Assembly (NCBI GenBank): GCA_030830765.1
Contig: JAURMJ010000053.1
Location: forward strand, 1-6,964
Source of the DNA: Quisquiliibacterium sp.
GTDB taxonomy: Bacteria; Pseudomonadota; Gammaproteobacteria; Burkholderiales; Burkholderiaceae_E
Length of the DNA: 6,964 nucleotides
Direction: 5' to 3'
Part shown: positions 1 to 5,790 of the stretch, piece after piece
How positions within the stretch are numbered: position 1 is the stretch's first letter
How the letters are laid out: every line of letters begins with the position of its first letter
Program-made: the position numbers and the translations under genes
The notes under the pieces: model-generated
Seen by the model: the letters and a program-made list of their open reading frames with translations, nothing else
What the model was told of the DNA's origin: nothing
The model's database searches: none

Positions 1-231
<231 letters not shown>

Positions 232-281
232 ACCTATTGCAGAATTCATGCACGGTCATCGCCGACCGTGCCACCCGCACC

Positions 282-285
282 GGAG
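282..285 (+). promoter_or_regulatory. Ribosome binding site that selects the dolP start
   Basis: GGAG lies 8 bases before the ATG at 294. This supports 294 over the longer in-frame reading from a TTG at 228, which overlaps the diaA stop codon and would put 22 polar residues in front of the signal peptide. Confidence 0.6.
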
Positions 286-293
286 CGTTTTTC

Positions 294-950
294 ATGTCAA
301 ATTCAGTGACCCATTCCTCTCTTTTTGGACACACCGCACGCCGGGTTCTGCTGGCTGCCTTGCTGGTGGGTAGCGTCGTGCAGTCCGGGTGTGCAGTAGT
401 GGCCGTCAGCGGTTTCACGGCCGGGGCACTTGCGATTTCCGATCGCCGCACGATCGGAGCCCAGACAGAAGATCAGGGAATCGAAATCAAGGCGATGCAG
501 CATCTTTCTCAGTTGTCTTCGGCAGGCAATATCAGCGTGACGAGTTTCAACCGGAAGGTCTTGCTCAGTGGTCAGGCCGAAAATGACAAGATCCGGCGCG
601 AGGCGGCTGGCATCGTCAGTCGCATCGAGAACGTCAAGATGGTGCACAACGAACTGGTCGTTGGGCCTAAAAGCTCATTGACGACTCGGGCCAACGATGC
701 GGGTCTGACAACCCGCATCAAAGCCATGATGCTCGACGCGAAGGATCTTCAGGCCAATACCATCAAGGTGATCACCGAGAACAACGTGGCTTACCTGATG
801 GGGATCGTCACCCGTGCCGAGGGTGACCGTGCGGCGATGGTCGCCAGTCGGGTCTCAGGTGTGCGCCGTGTGGTCACCGTGTTTGAGTATGTGTCTCCGG
901 ATGAACTGGCGCGCATCCAGCGCGCACTCAAGGGTGAGTCGTCACGCTGA
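294..950 (+). CDS. dolP: Dual BON-domain outer-membrane lipoprotein, DolP/YraP family
   Basis: The 218-aa product has a basic, then hydrophobic N-terminus (roughly residues 15-32) that ends at a lipoprotein-type cysteine, C33, in the context VVQSGCAVV. The mature part starts like E. coli DolP: a short Ala/Val/Gly stretch, then SDRRTIGAQTEDQ (residues 49-61). Two BON domains follow, roughly 61-127 (with VLLSGQAE) and 136-202 (with AYLMGIVT and VSGVRRVVT). In E. coli, DolP is an outer-membrane lipoprotein that binds anionic phospholipid through its second BON domain and supports envelope integrity and BAM function; the same role is inferred here. The tail after BON2 (about 16 residues, polar) is longer than in E. 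coli. The residue at -3 of the lipobox is Gln, where Leu is usual, so lipidation is likely but not textbook. It lies directly after diaA and was probably co-transcribed with it. The start at 294 is chosen from the Shine-Dalgarno site and signal-peptide position. Confidence 0.9.
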   Translation: MSNSVTHSSLFGHTARRVLLAALLVGSVVQSGCAVVAVSGFTAGALAISDRRTIGAQTEDQGIEIKAMQHLSQLSSAGNISVTSFNRKVLLSGQAENDKIRREAAGIVSRIENVKMVHNELVVGPKSSLTTRANDAGLTTRIKAMMLDAKDLQANTIKVITENNVAYLMGIVTRAEGDRAAMVASRVSGVRRVVTVFEYVSPDELARIQRALKGESSR

Positions 951-992
951 TCGTTGTCGGGCACCGCGCAAGCCCGCAGGCCAGTCTCTTTC

Positions 993-1027
993 TGAACGCC
1001 TGATCGGCCATGCCGTTCAGGCGTTCA
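993..1027. terminator. Hairpin between convergent dolP and the VOC gene, likely bidirectional terminator
   Basis: A perfect 11-bp inverted repeat (TGAACGCCTGA at 993-1003, TCAGGCGTTCA at 1017-1027) is extended, after one T-T mismatch, by a 4-bp CGGC/GCCG stem with a 3-base loop. It sits 42 bases after the dolP stop, and its right arm contains the stop codon and last codons of the minus-strand VOC gene. Neither side has a clear U-tract, so it may pause polymerase or protect 3' ends rather than terminate by itself. Confidence 0.6.
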
Positions 1028-1430
1028 CGTATTCGGCCACCTCAACCAGGTTCCCATCGGGATCCCTGAAATACAGCGAGCGCAGCGTACCGATCGCCCC
1101 GCGGCGAGCCACCGGACCCGCTTCAATCTCGATGGCCTGCTTGCGCAGGTGTGCAATCACGTCATCAAGCGGCACGCCTGCGATCAGACAAAAATCGCCT
1201 GAACCGAAAGTTGGGGTCCGCGCTTTGGTCGGCGTGTCGGTAGCCCGGTCCTGCAGGTTGATTTTCTGGTTGCCGAAAAGCAGTGCATGCCGTGGCTGTC
1301 CTTCCGGACCGCGAAAAAATTCGCGCTGCATGCCCAGTGCGCGTTCGTAGAAAACCGTGGTCGCTTCGATGTCGGTGACGGTCAGCACCAGATGGTCGAT
1401 GCGCGCGATCATGGCCGGATTGCTCATCAT
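1017..1430 (-). CDS. VOC superfamily (glyoxalase/bleomycin-resistance fold) protein, GLOD5-like
   Basis: The 137-aa product is a single vicinal-oxygen-chelate protein made of two beta-alpha-beta-beta-beta halves. The first half has RIDHLVLTV (residues 10-18), VFYERALGM (26-34) and HALLFGNQKINL (48-59). The second half has GSGDFCLI (76-83), GPVARRGAIG and FRDPDGNLVEV (121-131). The layout and wording of these blocks match human GLOD5 and its bacterial relatives. Likely metal ligands by comparison with the fold are H13, D79 and E130; this is inferred. VOC enzymes bind a divalent metal and act on small molecules (isomerisation, epoxide or thiol addition, ring cleavage), but the substrate of the GLOD5 type is unknown. 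The start is ATGATG: either ATG at 1430 or ATG at 1427, overlapping the upstream gene's TGA by 2 bases or 1 base, so translation is probably coupled. It is the last gene of the minus-strand trio, and its stop lies in the terminator hairpin. Confidence 0.85.
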   Translation of the reverse strand: MMSNPAMIARIDHLVLTVTDIEATTVFYERALGMQREFFRGPEGQPRHALLFGNQKINLQDRATDTPTKARTPTFGSGDFCLIAGVPLDDVIAHLRKQAIEIEAGPVARRGAIGTLRSLYFRDPDGNLVEVAEYVNA

Positions 1431-1957
1431 TCGGGCTCTACACCCAGTGCGACCAGGAAGCGCGACACCATGTTGTAGGCCGCAATCACCGCGACCATTT
1501 CGACCGTCTGCTGCTCCGACAGGCAGGCGCGCACCTGCGCAAAGGTTTCGTCACTGACCTTGACGTTGCGTGTCATTTCCACGGTGAGGGCGATCGCTGC
1601 GCGTTCGGCATCATCGAATAATTGATGATCCTGCATTGCGGCTTCCGGGTTACGCATCGCGTCAACCTGGGCCTGAGTGCCACCGGCCTTGATGAAGACT
1701 GGCGCATGCTGGATGAATTCGTATTCGGCGCCATTGAGCACCGCGACCACGCACATGCCGATCTCGCGCAGCTTTGCATCCAGCGTCAGGGCATTACGCA
1801 CTGCGCCCAGATACGTATTCCAGCCGGCGGCCAGAGCCGGGCTGCGCAACAGCATCCGGTCCAGGTTCAGCAGGCTGCCGCCACGGCGGGTTCTGATCGC
1901 ATCAACGATCTGCCGGGGTTCAGTGATATCGAGTGGGACATACGGAATTCGGGACAT
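1427..1957 (-). CDS. Carboxymuconolactone decarboxylase / AhpD-like family protein lacking the CxxC pair
   Basis: The 176-aa all-helical protein has the CMD-family core at residues 62-95: LREIGMCVVA, then NGAEYEFIQH and PVFIKAGGT. A second helical block follows (DDAERAAIALTVEMTR; then AAYNMVSRFLVALG near the C-terminus). In AhpD the active site is E-x11-C-x2-C-x3-H. Here E65 and H84 are kept, but the two cysteines are replaced by A77 and E80. It is therefore not expected to be a peroxidase or thiol-disulfide enzyme. It resembles the decarboxylase/lyase-type members, whose substrates are mostly unknown. The start at 1957 is chosen because a good AGGAAG site precedes it and family homology begins soon after; the frame stays open upstream to 2134 but that stretch shows no family features. 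The 3' end overlaps the VOC gene start. The gene lies 97 bp after the SDR/halohydrin-dehalogenase-like gene on the same strand. Confidence 0.85.
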   Translation of the reverse strand: MSRIPYVPLDITEPRQIVDAIRTRRGGSLLNLDRMLLRSPALAAGWNTYLGAVRNALTLDAKLREIGMCVVAVLNGAEYEFIQHAPVFIKAGGTQAQVDAMRNPEAAMQDHQLFDDAERAAIALTVEMTRNVKVSDETFAQVRACLSEQQTVEMVAVIAAYNMVSRFLVALGVEPE

Positions 1958-1961
1958 GGTT

Positions 1962-1967
1962 CTTCCT
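1962..1967 (-). promoter_or_regulatory. Ribosome binding site of the CMD-like gene
   Basis: On the minus strand AGGAAG ends 4 bases before the ATG at 1957. It fixes the start of the CMD-like gene and excludes the longer open frame reaching 2134. Confidence 0.65.
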
Positions 1968-1977
1968 GTGCCTGATG

Positions 1978-1999
1978 CAGAAACCTGCGGGTTGATCTG
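1978..1999. other. Small stem-loop in the leader of the CMD-like gene
   Basis: CAGA-AACC, loop TGCG, GGTT-GA-TCTG: two 4-bp stems in series separated by a 2-base bulge on one side. It lies in the 97-bp gap between the SDR-type gene and the CMD-like gene, just upstream of the latter's ribosome binding site. There is no U-tract. It may be an mRNA processing or stability element, or chance. Confidence 0.25.
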
Positions 2000-2054
2000 G
2001 GGGATTCCGGGGTTGCAGTGGAGTGGCCTGGTGTTCTGTGCTGCGCAGTCTGCC

Positions 2055-2741
2055 TTAGCTGACCCAACCGCCGGCAAACGGAATACTTTGTCCGACAAAG
2101 AATTCAACCTCGCTGCTGGCCAGGAAGACGGCAAACAGTGCGTCTTCCTTCGGGGTGCCGAGTCTGCCAGCAGGAACTTCTCGGCGCAGACGTTCCTGAA
2201 ATGCCGGTAATGCCTGGACTTCGGGCCCGTAGTACATCGGACTCTCGACGAAGTTCTGCGCGATCAGGTTGACGCGCACCCCCTGTGGGGCAACTTCGGT
2301 GCCGACCGCCCGGACGTAGGCAACCTGTGCGCCGCGCGCCGCGCTGTAGGTCGAGGTGCGCTTCTGCCCACGGAACGCGGTGGCGCTGCCCATCACGACA
2401 ATCTTGCCCTCGCCGCGTTCAACCATCTGCGGCAGTACGGCACGGAAAAGGCCGGGCATCGGATCGACAATGTGCGTAAACACTTCGCGCCACTCTGCGT
2501 CGGTCACGTCGGCAACCCGGGTCGAAGGCGCGGGAATGCCCAGATTGGCGATCAGCACATCGACCCGGCCAGCCTCTCGCACTGCGGTCTCGCCAGCCTG
2601 TGCACCATTCATCGTGCGCGTGTCGGCGATGACCTGCGCGCCATGAGCTGCAAAGGTTTCACAGAGCACCGGGCCCATGAAATTGTCGGCCTGCGTGATC
2701 AGAACACGCTTGCCGGCGAGGCTGTCGCCGATTCTGCTCAT
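2055..2741 (-). CDS. SDR-fold protein with halohydrin dehalogenase signatures (putative halohydrin dehalogenase)
   Basis: The 228-aa product has the SDR Rossmann layout: KRVLIT (11-16), DVLIANLG (61-68), GKIVVMGSA (112-120), VRVNLI (155-160) and FVGQSIPFAGGW (215-226). Two key motifs depart from oxidoreductases. The NAD(P) loop TGxxxGxG reads T16-QADN-F21-M-G23, with a bulky Phe where the nicotinamide pocket would need Gly. The Ser-Tyr-Lys site reads S119-x12-Y132-x3-R136, with Arg for Lys. T-x4-F-x-G plus S-x12-Y-x3-R are the published signatures of halohydrin dehalogenases (HheA/B/C family), cofactor-free enzymes that convert vicinal halohydrins to epoxides and also open epoxides with small anions. 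After beta-6 the SDR 'PG' is QN (Q162-N163), followed by F164 and Y170-Y171, comparable to the halide pocket of HheC (P-N-Y, then aromatics). The length fits that family. It is the first gene of the minus-strand trio. Activity is inferred; a non-catalytic or other cofactor-free SDR is the alternative. Confidence 0.75.
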   Translation of the reverse strand: MSRIGDSLAGKRVLITQADNFMGPVLCETFAAHGAQVIADTRTMNGAQAGETAVREAGRVDVLIANLGIPAPSTRVADVTDAEWREVFTHIVDPMPGLFRAVLPQMVERGEGKIVVMGSATAFRGQKRTSTYSAARGAQVAYVRAVGTEVAPQGVRVNLIAQNFVESPMYYGPEVQALPAFQERLRREVPAGRLGTPKEDALFAVFLASSEVEFFVGQSIPFAGGWVS

Positions 2742-2747
2742 GGGGAT

Positions 2748-2752
2748 CTCCT
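2748..2752 (-). promoter_or_regulatory. Ribosome binding site of the halohydrin dehalogenase-like gene
   Basis: On the minus strand AGGAG stands 6 bases before the ATG at 2741, a near-ideal arrangement. It decides this start over an in-frame ATG at 2918 that would add 59 residues with no recognisable features in front of the first beta strand. Confidence 0.75.
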
Positions 2753-3039
2753 GTTGAGGCAAGGTTCGGGTGCATTCTAAGGGAAGGTCAGAAGAGCCTT
2801 TCGGGAAGCGGTGCCTCGGCCCCCCTGTTGCCAAGGCACTCAGACCGTCATCGAGGATTCCCGTTCTGAAGACGGGCAGATCGCTCGGATCAGCGTCATT
2901 CGCGCTGTTGTGGCTCACGGCCGTTGTTGGGTCAGCTCGGGATTGTCAGGGGATTAACCGCAAACCGACGGTGATATGGCAGACTGACAACAAAAATCAG
3001 CATCGCGAGCCTTCGATTGCGCGCAGATGTGTATCTACC

Positions 3040-3044
3040 AGGAG
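3040..3044 (+). promoter_or_regulatory. Ribosome binding site of the acyl-CoA synthetase gene
   Basis: AGGAG lies 6 bases before the ATG at 3051. It selects that start over the in-frame ATG at 3027, which has no such site and would place the Shine-Dalgarno inside the coding sequence. Confidence 0.75.
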
Positions 3045-3050
3045 ACTTTC

Positions 3051-4748
3051 ATGGCCGATCAAGCCAATCAGATTGTTCCGTCCGAGGCGCTCGCGCTGCA
3101 GCGCCTGTATCACTGGGAAAAGACCACGCCCGACAAAGTCGTTTTCACGCAGCCGATGGGTGGCGGGGTCGTGCGCGATTTCACCTGGAGCCAGGCGATG
3201 GACGAAGCCCGGCGCGTTGCAGCCTATCTGCAGAGTCTGGGGCTGGAACCGGGTGCGCGGGTGGCTATTCTGTCCAAGAACTGCGCCTACTGGCTGATCA
3301 GTGACTTTGCAATCTGGCTGGCCGGCTACGTGTCAGTCCCGCTTTATCCGACGCTTGCCCCGGGCACCATCCGTCAGATCCTTGAGCACAGCGGCAGCAA
3401 GGTGCTGTTTGTCGGCAAGCTCGATGGCTGGGAGACGATGAAGCCAGGTGTGCCCGACGGGACGACCTGCATCAGTTATCCGCTGTCGCCGCCGAACGAT
3501 TACACCAAATGGGGCGATATCCTGGCCTCGACGGCGCCGCTGCAGGGCGAGCCGCTGCGCCCGGGCAACGAACTGTCAACCATCATGTACACGTCCGGAA
3601 CCACCGGTGCTCCCAAGGGCGTGATGCACAACTTTGAGACCTTCGCCTGGTCGATCCGCTCAGGCCTGAAGCGGATTCCGGTTGGCCCCGATGACCGGAT
3701 GCTCAGTTATCTGCCGCTGGCGCATGTGGCCGAGCGGATGCTGGTCGAGCACTCGCTGCTGGTCACCGGGATGCATGTGTATTTTGCTGAGGCGCTCGAT
3801 ACCTTCACGGCCGACCTGCAGCGCGCGCGTCCGACGGTGTTCTTCTCGGTGCCCCGGCTCTGGGTCAAGTTCCGGCAAGGGGTCAGCGCAAAGGTCCCAC
3901 CACAAAAGCTTGCTCGCCTGCTCAAGATTCCGATCCTTGGCAGGATCGTACGCAAGAAGATTTTGGCCGCGCTCGGTCTGGATCAATGCAAATTCGCGGC
4001 TGGTGGCGCGGCGCCAATGCCCCCGGATCTGCTGCGATGGTATGCCGATCTGGGTCTGCCGATCATCGAGGCCTATGGCATGACTGAGAATTGCGGACTG
4101 TCGCATGCGACGGTGCCCGGTGTGCAGCGCCCGGGGACGGTTGGGCTGCCGTATGACGGTGTTGAGTCCCGCATCGACCCAGAAAGCGGCGAAATTCAGA
4201 TGCGAAGCCCCGGTGTCATGCTGGGTTACTACCTTGAACCGGAACTGAGCCGGCAGGCTTTTACCGACGATGGCTGGCTGCATACCGGTGACAAGGGGCA
4301 GCTTGAGCCCGATGGCTATCTGAAAATCACCGGGCGCGTCAAAGATCTGTTCAAGACTGCAGGCGGCAAGTATGTGGCGCCGGCGCCGATCGAGGACCGA
4401 CTGGTCATGCATGCGTCTGTGGAGGCCTGCGTGGTGACTGGCGCGGATCTGCGTCGCCCGCTGGGCATCGTCATGCTGACGGCTGAATCAGCTGCGCAGC
4501 TCAATGACGAGCAGTTGCGCCAACAGATTGAGACCTCGCTGGCCGACCATCTGCGTGCGATCAACGAGCAGCTCGATCCGCACGAGCAACTCGAGCTTGT
4601 TGTTGCCGTCAGTGAGCCGTGGACCGTTGACAACGGTATCGTGACCCCGACGCTGAAGGTCAAGCGTGACCGGATCGAAGCGGTGTACGGACCGCACTAC
4701 GAGACCTGGACCAGCTCCGGCAAAGAGGTTGTCTGGCACCAGGATTAA
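3051..4748 (+). CDS. Long-chain fatty acyl-CoA synthetase (AMP-forming, ANL superfamily; FAA/FadD15-like)
   Basis: The 565-aa product is a complete adenylate-forming enzyme. The ATP P-loop is YTSGTTGAPKG (residues 180-190). LSYLPLAHVAERM (218-230) and FFSVPRLW (264-271) are typical of long-chain acyl-CoA synthetases. The A5 motif is AYGMTE (341-346), the ATP-ribose motif WLHTGD is at 409-414, the hinge region is GRVKDLFKTAGGKYVAP (428-444), and the C-terminal lysine motif TPTLKVKR is at 532-539. The reaction is fatty acid + ATP + CoA to acyl-CoA + AMP + PPi, in the cytosol or at the inner membrane, feeding beta-oxidation or lipid synthesis. Chain length is inferred only from motif style. No signal peptide is seen. 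It is the first gene of the plus-strand cluster and is divergent from the SDR-type operon; ldcA follows after 109 bp containing two stem-loops. It is not assigned the fadD symbol because it resembles the FAA/ACSBG-type branch more than E. coli FadD. Confidence 0.9.
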   Translation: MADQANQIVPSEALALQRLYHWEKTTPDKVVFTQPMGGGVVRDFTWSQAMDEARRVAAYLQSLGLEPGARVAILSKNCAYWLISDFAIWLAGYVSVPLYPTLAPGTIRQILEHSGSKVLFVGKLDGWETMKPGVPDGTTCISYPLSPPNDYTKWGDILASTAPLQGEPLRPGNELSTIMYTSGTTGAPKGVMHNFETFAWSIRSGLKRIPVGPDDRMLSYLPLAHVAERMLVEHSLLVTGMHVYFAEALDTFTADLQRARPTVFFSVPRLWVKFRQGVSAKVPPQKLARLLKIPILGRIVRKKILAALGLDQCKFAAGGAAPMPPDLLRWYADLGLPIIEAYGMTENCGLSHATVPGVQRPGTVGLPYDGVESRIDPESGEIQMRSPGVMLGYYLEPELSRQAFTDDGWLHTGDKGQLEPDGYLKITGRVKDLFKTAGGKYVAPAPIEDRLVMHASVEACVVTGADLRRPLGIVMLTAESAAQLNDEQLRQQIETSLADHLRAINEQLDPHEQLELVVAVSEPWTVDNGIVTPTLKVKRDRIEAVYGPHYETWTSSGKEVVWHQD

Positions 4749-4759
4749 GCTTTTCGTCA

Positions 4760-4792
4760 CGGCCCGCCTCTTGATTGCCAGACGGCGGGCCG
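4760..4792 (+). terminator. GC-rich stem-loop after the acyl-CoA synthetase gene
   Basis: A perfect 9-bp stem (CGGCCCGCC at 4760-4768, GGCGGGCCG at 4784-4792) is followed inward, after a bulged C, by TCT/AGA pairing and an 8-base loop. It begins 11 bases after the stop codon. No U-run follows, so it may act as an attenuator or as 3'-end protection rather than a full intrinsic terminator. Confidence 0.5.
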
Positions 4793-4801
4793 AAGCGATC
4801 A

Positions 4802-4839
4802 GCTGACGTGCCGTGCCGCGGTGCCGCGGTGTCGTCAGC
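4802..4839 (+). repeat. Inverted repeat with tandem GTGCCGCG units in the ldcA leader
   Basis: GCTGACG (4802-4808) and CGTCAGC (4833-4839) are exact reverse complements. They enclose two tandem copies of GTGCCGCG (4813-4820 and 4821-4828), which contain two CCGCGG palindromes. The element ends 18 bases before the ldcA ATG, in a region with no recognisable Shine-Dalgarno. It could be an operator or an mRNA structure controlling ldcA/aacS translation. This role is an inference. Confidence 0.4.
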
Positions 4840-4857
4840 CTGTGGCAGACTGCGACG

Positions 4858-5790
4858 ATGAGTTCAGTCAACCAGAATCCAATTCCGATCTACCTGATCT
4901 CGCCGTCGGGCGCGATCGCTCCTGACGCCCCGGTGCAAAGCGCGATTGCGCAGCTTGAGCAGGCCGGTTTTTCACCCCGGCTTGATCGCGCTGCGTTGCG
5001 CATGCGCCAGCGCTTTGCCGGCAGTGATACCGATCGCGCTGCTGCCTTTGCGCGCGCTGCCAGCCAGGACGCGCGCATTGTCATGATCACCCGGGGCGGT
5101 TACGGGATGACCCGTCTGTTGCCGTTGCTCGATTATCGAGCGCTGGCCCGCTCGGGTAAGCAATGGGTCGGGCTGTCGGATTTCACGGCCTTCCAGCTGG
5201 CGATGCTGGCCCGGGCCCGCGCGGTCACCTGGGCGGGTCCCGCGCTGATGGATGACTTCGCGATCGAACCTGACCAGGAGCTGGACGACATCACGCTCGG
5301 AACGTTCTGCGAGGCGATGGACGGCCGGCTTGAGGCAGTCGGCTTTCGTTGCAGCGGTGCGTCCGGTGTCGAGGCGCGCGGCACGCTGTGGGGGGGCAAC
5401 CTGTCGATTGTCTGCTCGCTGCTGGGAACCCCCTATTTCCCGAAGGTCGATGGCGGCATCCTGTTTCTGGAAGACGTCAATGAGCATCCTTACCGCATCG
5501 AGCGCATGCTGACCCAGCTGCTGCATGCGGGGGTGCTCGATCGCCAGAAGGCCATCCTGTGCGGCTACTTCAACCGCTACAAGCTGTCGCCCAACGATCG
5601 CGGTTTTGACATGCCGGCCGTGCTCAAGTGGCTGCGTGCGCAGACCCGCACACCGATCATCACCGGCCTACCCTTTGGCCATGCGAGCCCGAAGCTGACG
5701 CTGCCGCATGGCGCGCAGGTTGCGCTCGCGACCGAAGGACGCACCTGCTATCTGATTCTCGATGAGCACCATTCGCATCACGACCACTGA
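4858..5790 (+). CDS. ldcA: Muramoyltetrapeptide LD-carboxypeptidase (peptidase family S66)
   Basis: The 310-aa product matches LdcA in length and in all catalytic motifs. The N-terminal domain has YLISPSGAI (12-20), ITRGGYGMTRLLP (77-89) and the nucleophile elbow GLSDFTAF with Ser107. The C-terminal domain has WGGNLSIVCSLLGTPYF (178-194), LEDVNEHPYRIERML with Glu205, and PFGHASPKLTLPHG with His275. Ser-Glu-His is the S66 triad. LdcA removes the terminal D-Ala from murein tetrapeptides in the cytoplasm during cell-wall recycling; no signal peptide is seen, consistent with this. The start at 4858 gives the family-like N-terminus; an in-frame GTG at 4813 would lie inside the leader repeat. The codons for WGG contain a run of seven G (5390-5396). 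The C-terminus ends in a natural His-rich tail (five His in the last seven residues, 304-310). The stop overlaps the aacS start codon by one base. Confidence 0.92.
   Translation: MSSVNQNPIPIYLISPSGAIAPDAPVQSAIAQLEQAGFSPRLDRAALRMRQRFAGSDTDRAAAFARAASQDARIVMITRGGYGMTRLLPLLDYRALARSGKQWVGLSDFTAFQLAMLARARAVTWAGPALMDDFAIEPDQELDDITLGTFCEAMDGRLEAVGFRCSGASGVEARGTLWGGNLSIVCSLLGTPYFPKVDGGILFLEDVNEHPYRIERMLTQLLHAGVLDRQKAILCGYFNRYKLSPNDRGFDMPAVLKWLRAQTRTPIITGLPFGHASPKLTLPHGAQVALATEGRTCYLILDEHHSHHDH

Larger units (their letters stand above)
2742..3050. other. Divergent intergenic control region between the SDR-type gene and the acyl-CoA synthetase gene
   Basis: No convincing gene is present in these 309 bases. 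Both ends hold good ribosome binding sites facing outwards, so promoters for both operons should lie here. On the minus strand TAGAAT (2779-2774) matches five of six bases of a -10 box and would give a short leader for the SDR-type gene, but I see no matching -35 box. On the plus strand I could not identify a promoter with good spacing. A small inverted repeat, CCCGT (2860-2864) and ACGGG (2872-2876) with a 7-base gap, is a possible but weak operator. The minus-strand frame of the SDR-type gene stays open through 2918 without homology-like features. Confidence 0.5.

Noticed and set aside
1997..2035. G-rich run between the SDR-type and CMD-like genes as a G-quadruplex
   Set aside because: Only two runs of four or more G are present, followed by GG pairs; this does not satisfy a normal quadruplex pattern.
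2742..2918. N-terminal extension of the halohydrin dehalogenase-like protein from ATG 2918
   Set aside because: The SDR fold starts just after the ATG at 2741, which has an ideal AGGAG; the added 59 residues show no motif and would cover the promoter region.
3660..4412. 250-codon open frame on the minus strand inside the acyl-CoA synthetase gene
   Set aside because: It is fully antisense to a strongly supported enzyme gene, shows no recognisable domain, and such shadow frames are common in GC-rich DNA.
4813..4857. GTG start for ldcA giving 15 more residues
   Set aside because: These codons fall in the tandem GTGCCGCG repeat and inverted repeat, and the extra residues do not resemble LdcA N-termini.
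5390..5396. Run of seven G in ldcA as a phase-variable tract
   Set aside because: It encodes the conserved Trp-Gly-Gly of S66 peptidases and the frame is intact; a housekeeping recycling enzyme is an unlikely phase-variation target.
4972..5526. 184-codon minus-strand frame inside ldcA
   Set aside because: It is antisense to ldcA, whose catalytic motifs are all intact; the shadow product has low-complexity Arg/Gln/Ala content and no motif.
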